Below are positions 23,401-35,212 of a stretch of 64,000 nucleotides of DNA, piece after piece. Origin of the DNA: Toxorhynchites rutilus septentrionalis (Eukaryota; Arthropoda; Insecta; Diptera; Culicidae); the NCBI RefSeq assembly GCF_029784135.1, contig NC_073745.1:110977216-111041215 (forward strand). The letters are read 5' to 3'. Positions within the stretch are counted from its first letter, which is position 1, and each line of letters begins with the position of its first letter. The notes under the pieces are model-generated. The model saw nothing but the letters and a program-made list of their open reading frames with translations, was not told where the DNA came from and did no database searches. Made by a program: the position numbers and the translations under genes.

Positions 23401-24140
23401 TACATTATTCGTAGTATGATTATGTTTTATCACCGTTTAACATAAAAAGATATTTTTAATTTATTTTATTTTCTAGTTTTTAGTACATTATCTGTTTCAT
23501 TAGCATGTTTCTCTACACTGTAACAATTCCATAATTTCTAAAAATTCAAGCCTTATTGCAGAACACGTAATGCAAAAATGCAAATTTCATATGGAAGTCC
23601 CGGTTATGGACTATGGTTTCAAACAACAGACAACATTCAGCTAATTAACAACGCTTTTCAACGCTCTAATTAAAATCCTAAACCAATACTCGGGCCTCCA
23701 AGTGAACTTCGTTGAACCTGTGAAATAGACATGAAACTCTTCGTACCTATTCCGAAAATATTTTTTACGTATTGATAATATGTTATATACGTTATATTAT
23801 ACGTTATATATTGATCCACTTTGCAGCAAGTACTATTTGTTATACGCTGCAACATCAATAATAGTTCAAACATCAAAATATTATTTTATGAGAAAATCTA
23901 TATACATAACTGACCAGACGTCTCAATAAAATGTCCCGCGTGAGATTACGTCCCGCGAAATGTCCCGCATTTGACAAAAGGAACGAAATTGTCCCGCCAT
24001 ATAAATATATTTCAATATCACAATTTGATCATGTTGATTTTCTTAAATGGATGAACCTCAAAAAAACTTTTATTTGGCAGACTGTTCAAGAACCCCTCTA
24101 ATGCATCCAAAGATTAATACGTTGAGCTGGTTTCATCGCA
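23401..24140. other. Unassigned interval with GTCCCGC repeats
   Basis: At 23,930-24,000 the heptamer GTCCCGC occurs four times in about 65 bp, once or twice as TGTCCCGCGAAAT. Such subterminal motif clusters are common at DNA-transposon ends, but no TIR partner was found. Confidence 0.35.
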
Positions 24141-24401
24141 CAGACATTGGGCTTTTCGTTTAGAATGTGTCAACTGGAAGCGACAGCAACAAAATTGGAA
24201 AATGATTTTTATAAAAGTCCCTCATTGATCCGCAGGGGCCATCGTGAGCCGGACGAAGAGTTCATTTTTGTTCCCCTAGCTCGGTCAGGGCTTAACGCCC
24301 TCAATAAGCCGGAAGAACTAGTGTATACTCAACATGAAGAGGCAGGGTTGTTTGATGAAGTATCGTAAACGAATCGCTGGGCGGTCTTACGGAAGTTGGC
24401 C

Positions 24402-24632
24402 TCAAGCTACTCCTGCTGCACAGGTCTCCCCTGTCGCTTCCGCATAAAAATGTCCATTTAGGCCAGATTCTCCTTCACCGTTTGGTCGGTTGTTTCGATC
24501 TCCCGGCTTAAGGAGCGGCAGGGAGATGATGTTGTAAATACCAGATCGGCTATATCTGGTGGACACAAAGTGCCTCAGGATGTCCAGCTCTTTCGCTGTG
24601 GGGTGGAGCTTGCAGTATGAAAAACTCATCAA
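24402..24632 (-). pseudogene. Possible DNA-transposase N-terminal scrap
   Basis: A minus-strand frame contains HFVSTRYSRSGIYNIISL and then GDRNNRPNGEGESGL. It loosely resembles the helix-turn-helix plus GRP-like linker of Tc/mariner-type transposases. There is no catalytic domain and no TIR. The plus-strand frame at 24,147-24,368 is unrecognised. Confidence 0.25.
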
Positions 24633-24660
24633 GTTGCTTGACAGTGCTGCATCTACGAAT

Positions 24661-24959
24661 CAACAGCCTTGAACCATTTTTTGTAGGCTTAATAAACGTA
24701 AGATTTAAGGAAAATATGTTCCATTAAATTATCTTCCATCGCCATCCGAAATTGGTCCATTTTTTTAAATGCATACTTTAACACTAAAATCGAAGAAAAA
24801 TGAATTGGAATTTTCGAGCATTCCATTCGGTAATTTGAAGCAAATTGTAGAATTTGAATCGTGCTTGCCAGGCGTAAATGCTCTGATTGAGCGAGTGATT
24901 TTCAGGCGTAAACACAATCTAAACCACCGAAAAATCACAACTGAGTGCCGATACTTAGA
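24661..24959. other. Unassigned interval
   Basis: No feature recognised. Confidence 0.4.
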
Positions 24960-25816
24960 AACAATATCTTGATCGACTTGAAAATTGGTATGTTTTTGGG
25001 GCCAGGGAAGGATTTTATATGGGGGGGGGGGTTTGCTATCATTCAAATTAAACATAAATTTCTGCAAAACTCGAGAATAAATCAAGCAAACGAAACCATA
25101 TTTGGCATGTGGAGGTTTAAGGGTGCAATAAATGTTTCTATGGTGGTTCGACACTCCTCCCCCTCTCTAAGGTGGGGGGGGTCTGTCACACAAATCTGCA
25201 AAACTCAAGAACTAATGAAGCAAACGGAACAAAACTTGGCATGTGGAGGTTTTATGGAGCAATATTTTTTTCTATGGTGGCTTGACAGTACTCCCCCCTC
25301 TCTAAAGGGAAGGAATCTGAAAAACTCGAGAGCTATTCAAGCAAATGAAATCAAACTTGAAATATAGAGGTATTAGGGATCGATACACGTTTCTATGGTG
25401 GTTCGATACTACTACCTCCTTTCTAAGGGAGAGCTGCCATATAAATGAAGCACAATTTTCTACATATTTTAAGAACTAATCGAGCAAATGGAACCAAATT
25501 TGGTATATGGATGTTTTAGAGGGGCAATTAATGTTTCTATGGTGGTTCTACATTCCTGCTCCCTCTCTAAAGGAGGAAGGGGGAGAAGGGAGGTTGCATA
25601 ACTCGAGAACTAATCAATCAAATTGAACCACATTTGGCATATGGAAGTTTCAGTGAGTAATAAATGTTTCTATGGTGGTTTGACACACCTACGCCCTCTC
25701 TAAGGGGAAGGGGCTTCCATACAAATGAAATACAAACTTCTGCATAACCGGAGAAAGAATCAATCAAATGGAGCCAAATTTTGGGCAGGACGATGTTTGC
25801 CGGTCAGCTAGTTATT
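24960..25816 (+). mobile_element. Helitron-like/HINE-like repeat, copy 4
   Basis: The leader (GATCGACTTGAAAATTGGTATG, about 24,971) is followed by a G run and about six degenerate monomers of the same unit as at 12.1-13.0 kb. It ends GATGTTTGCCGGTCAGCTAGT before T at about 25,812. Unlike copies 1 and 3 it lacks the ~200-bp unique tail, so the last monomer joins the terminus directly. Confidence 0.58.
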
Positions 25817-26268
25817 CTGTAAAAATAAAAAATAAATAATACGATGTGTTATAATCTATAGCTTTTTACACAACCTTGTACCTTAAACATTAACCACATC
25901 GCTTCATTAATTCAAGCATTGCAGACGAAAATTATCTACTCAAATTAATTTTTAGTTTTAAAAGACTCGAAAACAACCATAGGTTAAGAATATTCAGTAA
26001 ATTTTATTTTGAAATCAATGCATCTCAGAAACTGTAGCATTTAGCAAAATTATGCCGTATACCTTTATGACTGCAAATTGTGCGTACTTTCATAAAATCA
26101 GGCCTAAACATAATCATAAGAAAATTTTTAACAGTTTTCAAATATTCAATTTTTTTAAATTATAACTTCTTTGTCTATTCTTCATTTTGACGCACTCCAT
26201 TGGTTGTCCGCTGAAATATCTGATATATAAAAATTATAGGAGGTTGTGTCCAAGATACGACCGCATTG
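25817..26268. other. Unassigned interval
   Basis: AT-rich; nothing recognised before the A1 element. Confidence 0.4.
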
Positions 26269-27944
26269 TTGACGTAGAACTGCGCTGTTATTTTTTATAA
26301 GTCGCTTGTTTATACCTACGGATATTATTCTATAATGCTGTGAAATTTTAGAAACAACTGCTTAGTAGAATAATCTCTGAAATAGTATTGCATCAAAGGA
26401 ATCGCACCTCTAGGCATCTTTCGTACAACGTAAACCAAGCGCCAAACAAGCGTTCGCCATAGCATGCTTACAGAGCCATACATTGGTGGTTTGAAACTAC
26501 TAGGAATACAAATACTTCTCATCATTTTGCGCTATTCTCAAATGAAACTCTTCTGTTAATATTATTGGTCTCGAAAAAAGTTGCATTACTTTCTCATGCT
26601 CGAGAGAAGCGAAGCTGTCACCCTTAGTGGAGGAAGTTTTGCCACTGGCAAGCGAAACCTAATCACATACAAAATTCCAGAACGACATCTACTTTCTTGG
26701 TGACTAAACAAGTGAAATAAACTCTTTTTGTTAATAACAACCTCGAAAACAGTAGCAATGCTTCATTATGATCAATATTAGCGCAAATGCAATCCTAGAT
26801 GAAGGCAGTTTTGCGACTGGCACGCGAACTCAAATAACTTATGACATTCCAGTAAGACATTCAAAATGCTTGGTATTCCCCAAATATTTTTTTTTGGCGC
26901 ACAACCTTTACACCTGCTTCGCCATAACGTCAGTTTAATGCATTGATGCATTCTCAAAGGCACCAACGAAGCCCTTATGATGACGGAAAACAAACAATGT
27001 TAACTGCTTGGGAAAAGTCTCAATTATCCCACACAGCTTGTACTCTGCTGTAACACCCATCGATGCGAATTCGCTGATGAGTCAAAAGCGACCGCCGTCA
27101 CCACCAGCGGGGGAAGCTTGATTTTGGTTGCTGCCAGGGTAACGGCGTTTACATTTTCGACCGACGCGCGGGAATCGCCTTCTTCGATGTTGTTCGATGC
27201 GGTGTCACACTCTCGAAGGCTCGGTTCAGTGCGAGCACTTTTCACTGCACCAACATCCCGTCCATCATTAGATGACGCTTGCCTCGAAATTTTATTGTTC
27301 GTTTTTGGCAGGGCTCGAGCCTGCCTTCCTTCTTTTCTTGCTCATCACACACTACGCGAAGCGTCCAATTTATGACGCGGAAAGAAAAACACACAATACG
27401 AATAACGCGAAAAACGAACAGAAAAATCAAACGACGATATCCAAGTTGGATTACCACTGGTGGGGTCCAATCTTAGATCGAAGCGCAGCGAAAGCAAAGT
27501 GAACTGGATTGCTCAACAGTCCGATGCCGAATGAAAGTTTGCCTCAGCGAGATCCACTGTTTATACTGTAGGCAAATATTACCCTTCATTCTTCTACTTT
27601 TCCTTTGTTCACGGAGGCTTTAAATCCTACAAATCCCCTCCGTTGGTCGTCGATAAGTTGCTCGTTATTAATAGCTCTGTTCGGGAAAGCACACAAATGG
27701 ACAGAACAAATGTATGGGAAAATGGAAACGCTTAAAGTTTTCATGAATTTTAACCGTTTACAAACCAGGGGATTCTAATGTATTGCATATTAAACATATC
27801 TTACGGAATTTCCGATTCGTTTAGTATGTAAATCGCCAAAATCCGTTCGCGACAAAAATAGTTATTAACGTTAACTTTATTTCACAAAAACGTGACCTGT
27901 TTTCTGATTTGGCACCCTTAATGAAAGACGTTCTACGTCAAAAA
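26269..27944 (+). mobile_element. TIR element family A, copy A1
   Basis: The left end TTGACGTAGAACTGCGC is matched by the right end AAGACGTTCTACGTCAA. Diverged internal direct units contain GTTTTGCCACTGGCAAGCG and GTTTTGCGACTGGCACGCG. The copy A2 (44,518-47,695) is in inverted orientation and aligns over both flanks, but the GC-rich centre (about 27,020-27,480) has no counterpart there. No transposase is encoded. The CTACGTCAA core is shared with family B, so A and B are probably related. Confidence 0.65.
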
Positions 27945-28379
27945 ATAAATCACATTTTTGAGAGAATCGGGTTATTGTGTTATTTCCGTAATACAATCAA
28001 AATAAAACATTTTTTTACAGTGCATATTAGGTTGGGGAAAAAGTTATCCATTATTTTCTTGTTGGCTGGCTCTAGTGATCAATATCTCGCGTAATATCGA
28101 TCGTGAAATTGTTTGTTTGTTTGTTTTGTTTGTTCCATTCAGTTGTGAGTTATAGGGTGTTAACAACGGAGGTCTACAAAGAGAAAAATCGGTACATTTC
28201 ACACTTTTTATTTTATAAATGCGAAAATGCAAGCCAGGCCGCTGGAATGGTGATTGATGTTTCTGGTACCGATACTGCAACAGTAAAATACGTGCAATTT
28301 AATTTTTTTTTCCAATTTTTAGTTATATTTTTCCAATTTTTTTTTGTGCAATACACTAAATCACTGTCAACAAATGGGC

Positions 28380-28560
28380 CATTGACGCTAGCGATTGATC
28401 AGAAACGTTCAGAATTGGCCAACGGACGAGGCGCTGTGTTCCATCAGGACAAAGCAAGGCCACACAATTCCGAGAGCTTGATTGGGATGTTTTAATGCAT
28501 CCACCATATAATTCGGATCTGGCACCAAACGATTATGACCCATTCCATGAGGTTATGCAC
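28380..28560 (+). pseudogene. Mariner transposase, central catalytic fragment
   Basis: It reads RSELANGRGAVFHQDKARPHNS, then after a frame change WDVLMHPPYNSDLAPND, matching the DD34D catalytic core of mariner transposases. The N-terminal DNA-binding region upstream is unrecognisable. Stops and at least one frameshift inactivate it. Confidence 0.8.
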
Positions 28561-28669
28561 CAGAGAACCAAATTTTAAATCTAGTTTTAGGAGAAAATTG
28601 AAAATGTTACAAATTTAATTTTTATGCACCAACCTTCGAGAGAGGCGTGTTTAAAGAACTACATAATTA

Positions 28670-29952
28670 AAGGGTGTGTCACATCAAATTGCATCACGGA
28701 AAAAAAGCTGTAGAATTCGCCCAGTAGACCGATCCTTTTGAAAATTTTAGACAGTAAAATAAAAACTATTTAACAACTTTTGGCATTTTCTTTTTATTCA
28801 TACTTCGAGCCCAAGCCCGTATGCTCACACCTTCCTCTTTACCCCGTCCATAAGGCTCTGTACAACGTCAGGTTGTAGTTTTTTTTTGAATAGAAATCCA
28901 TTTTCTCTTGAAGTCCGCCTCCGATTTGACAACTTTTGGGTTCTTCCGGAGGGCCTGCTTCATAATCGCCCAATATTTCTCTATAGGGCGAAGCTCCGGC
29001 GCGTTGGGCGGGTTCATTTCCTTTGGCACGAAGGTGACCCCGTTGGCTTCGTACCACTCCAACACGTCCTTTGAATAGTGGCACGAAGCGAGATCCGGCC
29101 AGAAGATGGTCGGGCCCTCGTGCTGCTTCAATAGTGGTAGTAAGCGCTTCTGTAGGCACTTCTTAAGGTAAACCTGCCCGTTTACCGTGCCGGTCATCAC
29201 GAAGGGGGCGCTCCGCTTTCCACAAGAGCAGATCGCTTGCCACACCATGTACTTTTTGGCAAACTTGGATAGTTTCTGCTTGCGAATCTCCTCCGGAATG
29301 CTGAATTTGTCCTCTGCGGAGAAGAACAACAGGCCCGGCAGCTGACGAAAGTCCGCTTTGACGTAGGTTTCGTCGTCCATTACCAGGCAATGCGGCTTCG
29401 TCAGCATTTCGGTGTACAGCTCCCGGGCTCGCGTCTTCCCCACCATGTTTTGCCTTTCGTCGCGGTTAGGAGCCTTCTGAAGCTTGTATGTACGCAGGCC
29501 CTCCGCTGCTTGGTCCGCTGGACGAATGAACTTGACAAATTCAGCTTATTGGCGACATCCCGGACCGAACTTCTCGGATCACGTCTAAACTGCTTAACTA
29601 CGCGCTTGTGATCTTCATCCATTTTTGTCGTTCTTCACCTTCCGGTCGATGGTTAGGTTCTCGAAGTATCGTTTTAGTACTCTGCTGACCGTGGATTGGA
29701 CGATTCCCAGCATCTTACCGATGTCCCGATGTGACAACTCCGGATTCTCGAAATGAGTGCACAGGATTAATTCACGACGCTCTTTTTCGTTCGACGACAT
29801 TTTTCCAAATTTACGAAAAATTGACAGTGAAGCATGGCCAACGTGATCTATACACTCTTATATGATTATAAGCGAAAGCTGAAGATATAATTCCTAAAAA
29901 TTAAATTTCTACAGCGTTTTTTCCGTGATGCAATTTGATGTGACACACCCTT
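28670..29952 (-). mobile_element. DD37E Tc1/mariner transposon, defective copy
   Basis: The ends AAGGGTGTGTCACATCAAA and its complement are flanked by TA (28,668-28,669; 29,953-29,954). It is about 97% similar by eye to the intact copy at 45,522-46,819, on the opposite strand. It lies inside the mariner fossil, downstream of the central catalytic fragment. The 1283-bp length against 1298 bp reflects small deletions. Confidence 0.92.
28868..29800 (-). pseudogene. DD37E transposase, frameshifted
   Basis: It starts at MSSNEKERRELIL (29,800). A short deletion after the first DNA-binding region (about 29,615-29,625) shifts the frame. A second shift near 29,480 separates the second helix-turn-helix (FRRDPRSSVRDVANKLN) from the catalytic part (from 29,446). 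The final ~30 residues are lost after an extra A in a poly-A run (about 28,885). Catalytic Asp (MDDETY), Asp (WPDLASCHYS) and Glu (PIEKYW) remain, so it is recently dead. Confidence 0.9.
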
Positions 29953-30754
29953 TATATTTAAAATATTTTAGGTTTTCACTATTTTTATGTTTCTTGAGAT
30001 ATCTCTGCACATGCTTAACCAAACTTCAATGTCCATATACCATTGAATGGGTGATTAAAAGCTTGTTTGTAGAGCCGTGGGTCTACGTTTAATTTTGTAA
30101 TTTATGAGAAACAAGCATTTGTAAAACAGGTATTTTGAAGCGTTGTCACGTCACAAAAATAGACCATTTTTTAGTTTATTAGATGAACATAGGTTCAAAC
30201 ATTTTTATACTTGGGATTCTATGAGCAAACAATGAAGGTCAACAGCCCACAAAATTTGGTTTAGATCGGTCCACAAATAGAGGAGTATCAACTGTCTCCA
30301 GAAGTTGTTGTCACGTCACGAAAAGCATACGATCCATTCCAGTGTGACGTAACAACATTTTGACACACTACAAGAACTTTTTTTTTGCGTTTTCATGAAT
30401 AAAGCACACACAATTGAACGATGTTATAGTAAAATTAAGAAAATTTCCAACAAGAATCATCAGTTGGAGAATATTTTATAGTTGGATTGGCTTGTTGTCA
30501 GTCAAATACTTTTGTGACGTGGCAACACCTGACTTTTTGCTGTTTCGGACTGTTGAACATTAAAGATTAATTAAATTAATTACAGTTTCGTATGTTTTGA
30601 ATACAAATGATCTTTCTCCTATGTTTTATCAACAATATATTATATGAACGTAGATATCAAAATATAATATAAGATATAATCTTATTTTATTTGCGGTTTG
30701 CTGATGATAGTATTGAATGCTAAAAAAATATGGAAAACCTATACAATATGGGCT

Positions 30755-31465
30755 TACCAGCGAAAGTTGAATAGCGTATTCCGATGCCATTTCGGAATCG
30801 AGGATGGTGACTTCCGATTCGTTAAAAACGGACATGAAAGACCGGGAATGGCATGAATTCCCATAATACGATCGTGAATGGTAATGTTGGCATATATCCA
30901 TGGGTTCGCGAAGAGAAATAAAAAAAGAATAATGTTTGATAGTGAAAGATAGTGAGAGATAATGCTTGAGAGAAAAGAACTTAGCCTTAGAGCGACGTGT
31001 GTGGAGTTATACAAAGAAAGTGCCCATACAAATGCACACGCAAACATCAACGATCAACGATCAACTATCAAAGTCATCTTCAACACACAAACATAAACGC
31101 CCTTGCACAGGTATGTGCGCGGTTTATCAAAAGTTTCTGATACCTAAATCAAATGCGTTCCCTCTGTAGTGAGCGCCACTCGATGAACTAGGATTGTGCT
31201 AGCCATTGATGGCAAGCGCCAGAGTAAACGTGTTAAACAATCACGATATAAAAACTGGAGGTTGGTTTATGACCACCCCCACTTTTCCCGAATAGAGACA
31301 TAACAGGTAGATTCTATTTATATAGCTTATTTTGATGAACATACCATAAACAATTAAAATTGCCTTGTTTCGCAATGTTTCACAATTTAAAAGAACATAG
31401 AACTCATATTGCACACAGATCGAATATGTTTCTTCTCTGTTTTCAAAGGAATGAAAACGTAAAAT
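30755..31465. mobile_element. Repeat family D, copy 2, left part
   Basis: Collinear with 14,610-15,310. It is broken at AAACGTAAAAT, where the LINE tail begins, and resumes at 34,231 with ATGGCGCTATAACGCTAG. Confidence 0.7.
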
Positions 31466-34230
31466 TTCTTTATTTCTTTATTTATTTCTTTATTCATCTG
31501 TCTTAATGAAATATTAAATATGTGATGGGGAAAAGCCAGACAAGGGAAGGCATACAAATCCCACATCTTTTACATGACTTACAAACAATATATATAAACA
31601 AACAGTACATTTTGAACACAACATATAAGCCACTAAAAATTTAAAAAAATTAACAGTGAGCATCAACTGAAGTCAAGTCATAAAAAAACAAAATAACTGA
31701 GTGGGAACTGAGCCCTTGTCCATGGCAGTCCTCGTTGCCAGTGGTACCTATTCAGTTCCTGGAGTCGGTGGTTAAATGCAGACGCAGTAGAGACAAAATC
31801 AAAATAGACGAATAATTCATTGAAGCTAGCGGACATGGAACGCACTGGGTCATGTAGTCCGTATAGAGTGTTCCGGGGCTCAAGCAGCAGGAAATTTCGT
31901 TGGCGAAGCAATCGTTAAGGGGCGTAAATGTTGAGTTGCCCTAGCAATTCAGGTGCGTCAATTTCACCGTTTAAAATTTTTGCGATAAACATAGCTTGAG
32001 CAATGCTCCTTCTCTGCTGTAATGTCTGCAATCCCAGTAATCTGCATCGATCTTCGTATCGGGGAAGGTTCATAGGATCCCGCCACAAAGACGACGAAGG
32101 ACATGTCTTACAAATTTCTGTTGTATTGATTCGATCCTAGCAGTCCATGTTGATTGATATGGGCACCATACTTGAGAGTTAGATTCCAAAATCGATCTCA
32201 CCGAAGTGCAGTATAGAGATCGGTCGCAAAGCGGATCATTAAATTCTCGGGATATTTTAAACATAAATCCCAGCTGCCGTTTGGCTTTGGAAATCATGTC
32301 ATTGTTAGTGCAATCTGAAGGTAAATGATGAGTCTAGGATGACGCCAAGATCACGAACTTTAGGAACACGATCGAGAGACTGTCCGTCAATTGAATAATC
32401 AAATGTTATCGGATTGAGCTTGCGGTGATACGTAATAACATTACATTTGTGAATGCTTAGCGTTAGCATGTTCCGTGTACACCATTCGGTGAAATGATCC
32501 AGCAGCTGTTGTAGAGCGTGGCAGTCCTCAAAGCTTCGGATGACCATGTAAATTTTGACGTCATCAGCGTAGAACAATCGGCCGCCAGGTGGTAGTACGA
32601 TAGAAAGCTCGTTAATGAAAATTGAGAATAGCAAGGGGCCCAGATTGCTCCCTTGTGGCACGCCTGACAGGTTCGAAAATTGTTCTGATCTTTCCGATCC
32701 AATGTTAACGGTGAGCATACGATTCGTTAGGTATGATTCGAACCAGTTGACAAGATCCGCTGAGACACCGATTCGTCCTAATCGTTCCAGTAGTATTCAG
32801 TGGTCAACTCTATCAAATGCTGATTTCAAGTCTGTGTAGACGGTCTCGACTTGAGCACCAGCATCAATGTTGCTTATGCAAAACGAGGGGAACTGAGCCA
32901 GGTTCGTGGTAGTCGATCTTTTGGGGTAGAATCCATGTTGATCGGTGGCAATGTAGTTCTTGCAAGAGTCAAAAAGCAAGTCATTCAATCAAATTTCGAA
33001 AACTTTGGAACACGCACAAAGCGATATTATGCCTCTGTAGTTTTCGATGTTCTGTCGATCACCTTTTTTGAACACAGGAAACATGATTGACGTCTTCCAA
33101 CAGGTGGGAAAGCAACGTTGTCTTAAAGAGAGATTGAAGAGTGCAGTGAGTGGACGAATCAACTCCTCGCCACATTTTTTAAGGATGAAGGAGGGAATGC
33201 CATCGGGACTAGACATTGAACACTTCAATTTGTTTATGGCGAATTTCACTTGGTCCGGTGAGACCGCGAGGTTTCTCGGATGACACACATCTTTAGGTGT
33301 ATCTCTACAAGCGTCTATAATACGGCATCCCGACAAAGTCGAATCATTGAATGCACTTCTGAAGTGAGTTGCGAAAAGGTTACATTTTGTTGCGGTGGAA
33401 TTGGTTACTTCACTGCCCAGAAAAATCTCCGCGTGTAGTCCATAGTTATCCTTCCGTTTTGAATTCACGAATTTCCAAAAATTTCGGGGATGTCTACGTA
33501 AATCTTCTTGAGTTCTTATGCAGTAGCGTTTGTATAAATAGCGGTTGAATGTTCGATAACTGTTACTAGCCCGTGCGAAACATTGCTTGGTGAATACACA
33601 GCGGGACTGGCAATAGTCTCGAAGTGCCTTCGATCTCAGTCGTTTCAAACGTCTCAGGTGTGCGTTTCCCCAGGGTGGCTTGGGGGATGGTCTACGCAAT
33701 GGGATAAAATCAACCATGTAACCTTTAAGCAAACTTGTAAAGCAGTCAACTGCAACGTTTATGTCATCTGCGGATTCTAGGAAATGCCAATCAGTTTGGC
33801 GTAGGGCTTCTAGTAATCCTTCAGAATTGGCTCGGTGAAAGACAAGTCCAGGCTCATCCGGAATGTTTATAAGTACGATGGACTGTGAGAGACTAATTGT
33901 TACCTCCAAAGCAGGATGGTCGGCGTCAAGAGCGGAAAGCGGTTCTGCAGCTTCTTCGAGATGGCATCGAGACAGCGTAGTTTCATTCACCAGAGCAAAA
34001 TCCAAATTTCGTTCATTTCGATTAGTAATATAATTGATTTGAGACAATCCATGTAAGCTGGAGCCGTCTAGTAGCGAAGCACAAGCAACAGAAATGCTAG
34101 ATAGTAAGCCATCAACGGAATGACGATCGTTGGTTGAAGTGTTCCAGACATGTCCCGACTGATTGTAGTCACCAAGCAAAATGGCAAGATCGGTATCTCC
34201 AAGGCGGGAATATATCGCTTCAATTGACTC
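31466..34230 (-). mobile_element. Jockey/CR1-type LINE, 5'-truncated
   Basis: On the minus strand the element starts inside the ORF2 endonuclease (about 34,230) and runs through reverse transcriptase to a 3' UTR. It ends in an A-rich tail of AAATAAAG-like repeats (31,466-31,505). 5' truncation and a tandem-repeat tail are typical of target-primed insertion. It sits in repeat D. The junctions are sharp, but no target duplication longer than a few A/T bases can be assigned. Confidence 0.85.
31682..34230 (-). pseudogene. LINE ORF2: endonuclease end plus reverse transcriptase
   Basis: The domain order on the minus strand is: GDYNQSGHVWN (end of the endonuclease, about 34,170); a linker; SPDGIPSFILKKC; FPVFKKGDRQNIENYRGI; VYTDLKSAFDRVDH (RT motif A, first Asp, about 32,800); SGVPQGSNLGPLLF (motif B); LFYADDVKIY (catalytic Asp-Asp, about 32,560); LGVILDSSFTF; and a C-terminal region ending near 31,682. 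Frame breaks occur at about 32,990, 32,797 and 32,305, so the product would not be made. The absence of RNase H and the motif wording fit the Jockey/CR1 group. Confidence 0.85.
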
Positions 34231-34458
34231 AATATGGCGCTATAACGCTAGAATGAAGAGAGCCAGAAAAATGTCACCATATTATCAAATTGTCAGCGTT
34301 TTGACACCTTTCATTTGACACTTTTAAAAATTCGGTAGGGAGCACCGTTCCTGAAATACAAAGGAAGGTAGGTCCAGGACCACCAGTCGCGTTAGAACCA
34401 CCTTCCCCTATAGGATGGGCTTATGGAAGGGGAAGAGGAGATCTCAGAGGAAAGTAAG
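34231..34458. mobile_element. Repeat family D, copy 2, right part
   Basis: It continues the 14,610-15,540 alignment (ATGGCGCTATAACGCTAG through GGAGATCTCAGAGGAAA). It is followed by ~380 bp with no counterpart in copy 1, which carries the TTGTCACGTCAC arm. Confidence 0.65.
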
Positions 34459-34974
34459 AAGTATTCAGAGTAATAAAAAACATAAAAAATAGTATATCAC
34501 TTGCTACATTACGGTGAAATTCTTATTTAATACAACTTATTGATTGTGTGACGTGACAACGCTTCGTGGAGACTGTTTATTCGCACAGAGCGCGTTGTCA
34601 CGCCACCAAATTCATGCAATTCAAAATGCATGTTCTTGCGAGTTTTTTGAAAAACTGAGTATACAGGAATCTACGTTTATCTTTCATTGACAAATCATAA
34701 AACAATGTTTATTTGTATGTTTGAAAAAACAACATTAATGTTCAAAAGTCGGAACCCGTAAAAAGACAGGTGTTGTCACGTCACAAAAGTATTGGACAGG
34801 CAACAAGCGAATTCAACTGCAAAACTGAAAACTCTTGTAGGAAATTTCCTCAATTTCACTTAAAAATCGTTTACCATTTGGAACTCGTGTGATTTATACA
34901 TGAAAACGAGAAAAAGACGGTTTTTAGTGAGTCAAACCGTTGTCACGTCACGCTGGAATGGGTCTTATCACCTT

Positions 34975-35212
34975 TTTCTCGCATTGAAAATTTTTAGAGT
35001 GATAATAAATTGGGATCAAGAGAAGATTGTAAAAATCTATTGCAATGGTTTTTCGCTAATAAGGACCAATACTTCTATGATAGAAACATTATGAAGCTAC
35101 CTTTAGAATGGCAAAACGGTGCATATTTGACACAAATCGGACAATTCTGAGAATATTAAAAATAGTTTTGAATTTCACCCAAAAATAATGTATTACTTTT
35201 TCCCCAACCTAA
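34975..35212 (+). pseudogene. Mariner 3' end
   Basis: Degenerate C-terminal transposase sequence: NWDQEKIVKIYCNGF in one frame, and a segment like FANKDQYFYDRNIMKLP in another. It then runs into the TIR at 35,191-35,212. It completes the mariner whose left end is at 28,027. Confidence 0.75.

Larger units (their letters stand above)
30329..34968. mobile_element. TIR element with long, TTGTCACGTCAC-rich inverted ends
   Basis: 30,329-30,580 and 34,715-34,968 are inverted copies of each other over ~240 bp. The ends read ATCCATTCCAGTGTGACGT and GACCCATTCCAGCGTGACGT. Matching inner blocks include GAAAATTTCCAACAAGA, GGCTTGTTG and CTTTTGTGACGTGGCAACACCTG. The motif GTTGTCACGTCAC or its complement recurs through both arms and just outside (30,144; 30,309). 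The interior is repeat D, itself interrupted by a LINE. There is no transposase of its own. Confidence 0.6.
28027..35212 (+). mobile_element. Mariner fossil split by nested insertions
   Basis: The left TIR TTAGGTTGGGGAAAAAGT (28,027) and the right TIR, its near-exact complement ending at 35,212, are each flanked by TA. The 5' part (to about 28,620) retains AVFHQDKARPHNS and MHPPYNSDLAPND, the mariner second and third catalytic Asp blocks. The 3' part (34,975-35,212) retains the C-terminal FFANKDQ-like and IMKLP segments. A mariner is normally ~1.3 kb; here ~6.3 kb of later insertions (DD37E element, TIR element, repeat D, LINE) separates the two parts. Confidence 0.82.

Noticed and set aside
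28839..29159. Extra minus-strand proteins around the DD37E copy
   Set aside because: They are out-of-frame shadows of the transposase; equivalent shadows occur in the intact copy at 46.1-46.6 kb.
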